From assembly GCA_046518185.1 (NCBI GenBank), contig JBKGRZ010000010.1, positions 1 through 64,000 on the forward strand: a stretch of DNA of 64,000 bases. The letters are read 5' to 3'. The notes beneath the pieces are model-generated. The model worked only from the letters and a program-made list of their open reading frames with translations, was not told the origin of the DNA and ran no database searches. Within the stretch, counting starts at the first letter, position 1, and the number at the start of each line of letters is the position of its first letter. Source of the stretch: Scandinavium vulneris_A (lineage in GTDB: Bacteria; Pseudomonadota; Gammaproteobacteria; Enterobacterales; Enterobacteriaceae). Both the position numbers and the translations under genes were made by a program. Shown here piece after piece: positions 61,936-64,000 of the stretch.

Positions 61936-63201
61936 TTAAAACTTGACGTCTTTTAAGTATTCCCAATCTTTGTTGCTTTTCTTATTGGTCGGGAAATACC
62001 AGTATTGACCATCATGTTTCAGCTGGAACAGTTCAGTCGCATGGTTGTACGGGTTGTAATAAATATAGATATCGCCCGCGACGCCCTTATGACCATTTGC
62101 ACTCCAGTCTTTGAAAGATTGAAGTGTTTTAATATTCTCCAGTGCTGCTTTTTTGTCGGTGCCTAAATAAACCCAGTTGCCATTATTGTTTTTATTGGTC
62201 GGGAAGTACCAGTAGCGGCCATCTTTACCGACGTTTTGCAGCATAAAATATTCTTTATCGCCGTTATAAGGATTGTCATATTGGTAAAGCGTGCCGAGGG
62301 TACCTTTATGGCCATTATCGCTCCAGTTGAAGGCATGCTCTGACAGGACGTCAACCTCTGGATACACTGATTTGATCCAGTCAATGTACTGAGAGATACG
62401 TGCCCCGGTGCTGCTTCGTGCTGCCCCGCCATTGGTGACCGCAATAATGGTTTTAATACCCTGATGAGTTTGCCACCAGGCTGAACCACTGTCTCCAGGG
62501 GCTGTGCGTCCCCATTTTGCGCTCTCTTTTACCGGTTCATAGCCCGCGCCAATACCATGATTCATCTCAAAAATACTGTCGATTACGCTCATGCTGGTCA
62601 GGCGACGCTGGCCGGATTTCGGACCATAGGTTTCATTTTCCGTGACGTTGACGCCCCAAAGGCCATAACCCACAAACTGAACCGGTTTACCCTTTTCTTC
62701 GTTGCCGTCATACAGGACAGGCTTCACGACCTTCTTGCCGTTTTTATCGCGGTAGTCGGCCACTTTTTTCAACTTCAGGATTTCCAGGTCGGTTGAGGCG
62801 CCGCCGTAGCCTGCCGGGCGGTGGTTGCGCTCTGGAACCGTATAAACTGTTCCCCCGCTGGCAATAACGGTCTTGTCGTCATCGGCATAGAAATTATAAC
62901 CCGTGTTACTAACATCTTTTGTGGCCCCATTGCAGTGGGCAGCGGCGAGAATATATACCCACTCACCATCGTCACCCAGCCAGGTTGCCGTACAGCTGTA
63001 AATATGGCCGACGGCATTAAAGGCGCGGTCATAGCTTTGTACCCGTAAGGGTTCATTGGCGTCGGCAATAGTTGATTTGATATTATTTAAATCACCGCCA
63101 TTTTGCGTAAAAACATATTCGCTAATGACCTGTGCATGAGATATTGTTGAAATAAAAGTGAGGGCTAATAAAGAGAGGGTCTTTAATTTTAATTGCATCA
63201 T
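61936..63201 (-). CDS. Secreted trypsin-like serine protease with tandem C-terminal repeats
   Basis: The 421-residue precursor has a signal peptide (MMQLKLKTLSLLALTFISTI...SHA). The S1-type catalytic triad is His89 (LAAAHC), Asp138 (STDLEILKL) and Ser238 (APGDSGSAWW). Paired cysteines flank the His. The C-terminal 125 residues consist of two similar units of about 60 residues (WSDNGHKGTLG ... YWYFPTNK and WSANGHKGVAG ... YWYFPTNK), probably a binding module. It is AT-richer than rhaS. The gene lies in reverse orientation between rhaS and rhaR. The target is unknown; a role in mucus or surface protein cleavage is possible. Confidence 0.88.
   Translation of the reverse strand: MMQLKLKTLSLLALTFISTISHAQVISEYVFTQNGGDLNNIKSTIADANEPLRVQSYDRAFNAVGHIYSCTATWLGDDGEWVYILAAAHCNGATKDVSNTGYNFYADDDKTVIASGGTVYTVPERNHRPAGYGGASTDLEILKLKKVADYRDKNGKKVVKPVLYDGNEEKGKPVQFVGYGLWGVNVTENETYGPKSGQRRLTSMSVIDSIFEMNHGIGAGYEPVKESAKWGRTAPGDSGSAWWQTHQGIKTIIAVTNGGAARSSTGARISQYIDWIKSVYPEVDVLSEHAFNWSDNGHKGTLGTLYQYDNPYNGDKEYFMLQNVGKDGRYWYFPTNKNNNGNWVYLGTDKKAALENIKTLQSFKDWSANGHKGVAGDIYIYYNPYNHATELFQLKHDGQYWYFPTNKKSNKDWEYLKDVKF
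61939..62332 (-). repeat. Two-unit internal repeat in the protease C terminus
   Basis: Units at about 62140-62332 and 61939-62112 encode the pattern W-S-x-N-G-H-K-G, then Y-x-Y-x-N-P-Y-N, E-x-F-x-L, Y-W-Y-F-P-T-N-K and W-x-Y-L. The aromatic- and Asn-rich character suggests a carbohydrate- or surface-binding module. I do not recognise a named family. Confidence 0.8.
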
Positions 63202-63454
63202 TTTTCCTTTGATGTGAGATTCCTTGCGTCGCGATCTTGCGTTGAATGATGAAAATAAGTCAATCGCTGTTCCGTTAATAACATATTGTGGTTTAATTAA
63301 TATTGGTGACGCTGTTTTAAAAACTTATTCATTTAAATTTTATATATTTTGTACGTGAGGTATCCGGTGCGATGACATATTCGAGAACACAATCACCGTT
63401 TTTTATTCTGAAGTAGTGAATACTTACCGGTGATTCTGCATTTGAGGTGCCGGA
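63202..63454. other. Divergent protease/rhaR control region
   Basis: This AT-rich gap of 253 bases must contain the promoter of the protease and, since rhaR is cut off from rhaS, a separate promoter for rhaR. I see AT-rich -10-like segments (TATATATTT, 63340-63350) but no recognisable RhaR or CRP site. Confidence 0.55.
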
Positions 63455-64000
63455 GTGACGTATCCTTTGATTCTGAGAAAAGCGGATTTTTTTGCCAATC
63501 CGCAGCAGGCGGTGGCGGTGGCCGATCGCTATCCGCAAAATGTCTTTGCGGAGCATACCCATGAGTTTTGTGAGCTGGTGCTGGTGTGGCGCGGCAATGG
63601 TTTGCACATCCTTAACGATCGTCCGTATCGCATCACCCGCGGCGATTTGTTCTACATTCGCGCCGAGGACAAACACTCCTACGCCTCGGTGAATGACCTG
63701 GTTTTGCAGAACATTATTTATTGTCCGGAGCGGCTGAAACTTAACGTCGACTGGGCGGCGCACATTCCTGGCCTGAACGGGATGAACTGGACGCCGCACT
63801 GGCGAATCGGCAGCAGCGGCATGACTCAGGCGCGACAGGTGATTACCGCGCTTGAGCAGGAGAGTCATAAAGCCTGTAGCGATGCGAACGAGATGGCTGA
63901 GTTGTTATTTGCCCAGCTGGTCATGACCTTACGCCGGCATCGCTACGCCACCGATAACCTGGCCGCTACCGAAAGTGAGGCACTGCTCGATAAACTGCTC
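63455..64000 (+). CDS. rhaR: RhaR, AraC-family regulator of rhaS/rhaR (5' part)
   Basis: The frame starts with GTG at 63455, eight bases after GAGG, and is open to the window edge (182 codons). The product (TYPLILRKADFFANPQQAVA and on) matches E. coli RhaR through the rhamnose-binding domain: FAEHTHEFCELVLVWRGNG, LHILNDRPYRITRGDLFYI and VLQNIIYCPERLKLNVDW. The DNA-binding half lies beyond the window. RhaR senses rhamnose and activates rhaS. A stop codon four codons upstream limits earlier starts. Confidence 0.93.
   Translation, partial: MTYPLILRKADFFANPQQAVAVADRYPQNVFAEHTHEFCELVLVWRGNGLHILNDRPYRITRGDLFYIRAEDKHSYASVNDLVLQNIIYCPERLKLNVDWAAHIPGLNGMNWTPHWRIGSSGMTQARQVITALEQESHKACSDANEMAELLFAQLVMTLRRHRYATDNLAATESEALLDKLL

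Noticed and set aside
1..64000. CRISPR arrays, insertion sequences, integrases, tRNA genes or prophage
   Set aside because: No regularly spaced repeats, transposase or integrase motifs, or tRNA cloverleaf sequences were seen in the window.

Overview
The window is chromosomal DNA of an enteric gammaproteobacterium (Enterobacteriaceae, close to the Enterobacter/Lelliottia/Leclercia/Citrobacter group; I cannot fix the species). From the end of a ribosomal RNA operon through mobBA, yihD, srkA-dsbA, yihG, polA, spf, engB, csrC, yihI, hemN, glnGLA and typA it follows the Escherichia coli K-12 gene order, and it later rejoins that order at yih, fdo, frv and rha genes. There is no phage, insertion sequence, integron or CRISPR array. 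The accessory content is metabolic and is placed between backbone genes.

Layout. 1-105: end of 5S rRNA and the rrn terminator. 0.16-17.5 kb: core genes for molybdenum cofactor attachment, envelope stress and disulfide formation, DNA polymerase I, two regulatory RNAs (Spot 42 and CsrC), heme synthesis, nitrogen control (glnA-glnL-glnG with its sigma54 promoter and NtrC sites) and the ribosome-associated GTPase BipA. 17.6-20.2 kb: a secreted modular GH18 chitinase, absent here in K-12. 20.4-32.0 kb: the sulfoquinovose (plant sulfolipid sugar) cluster, with two GPH symporters, a TSUP-type exporter not present in the K-12 cluster, sulfoquinovosidase, mutarotase, isomerase, aldolase and reductase on the minus strand, and kinase and repressor on the plus strand. 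32.1-35.5 kb: yihX-yihY-dtd-yiiD, then a decayed esterase and an orphan HTH antitoxin-like gene. 35.5-42.1 kb: formate dehydrogenase O (fdoGHI with a selenocysteine UGA) and its accessory genes fdhE and fdhD.

42.2-50.6 kb is an accessory stretch: a small periplasmic YhcN-family protein, the frv phosphotransferase operon, an azlCD amino-acid exporter with its own divergent XRE-cupin regulator, and an orphan sugar porin of RafY type behind a cluster of inverted repeats. 50.9-64 kb is an expanded L-rhamnose regulon: rhaBAD continues, on the same strand, into a four-gene ABC importer, a FucO-type lactaldehyde reductase and rhaM. The activator genes rhaS and rhaR, adjacent and co-transcribed in E. 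coli, are separated here by an oppositely oriented gene for a secreted trypsin-like protease; rhaR runs off the right edge.

Two deoxy- or sulfo-hexose pathways of parallel logic (isomerase, kinase, class-specific aldolase, aldehyde reductase) therefore sit in one window. The least ordinary features are the protease between rhaS and rhaR, the porin and azlCD operator-like palindromes, the TSUP gene inside the sulfoquinovose cluster, the toxin-less antitoxin next to a truncated esterase, and a small membrane-protein reading frame tightly coupled to hemN.
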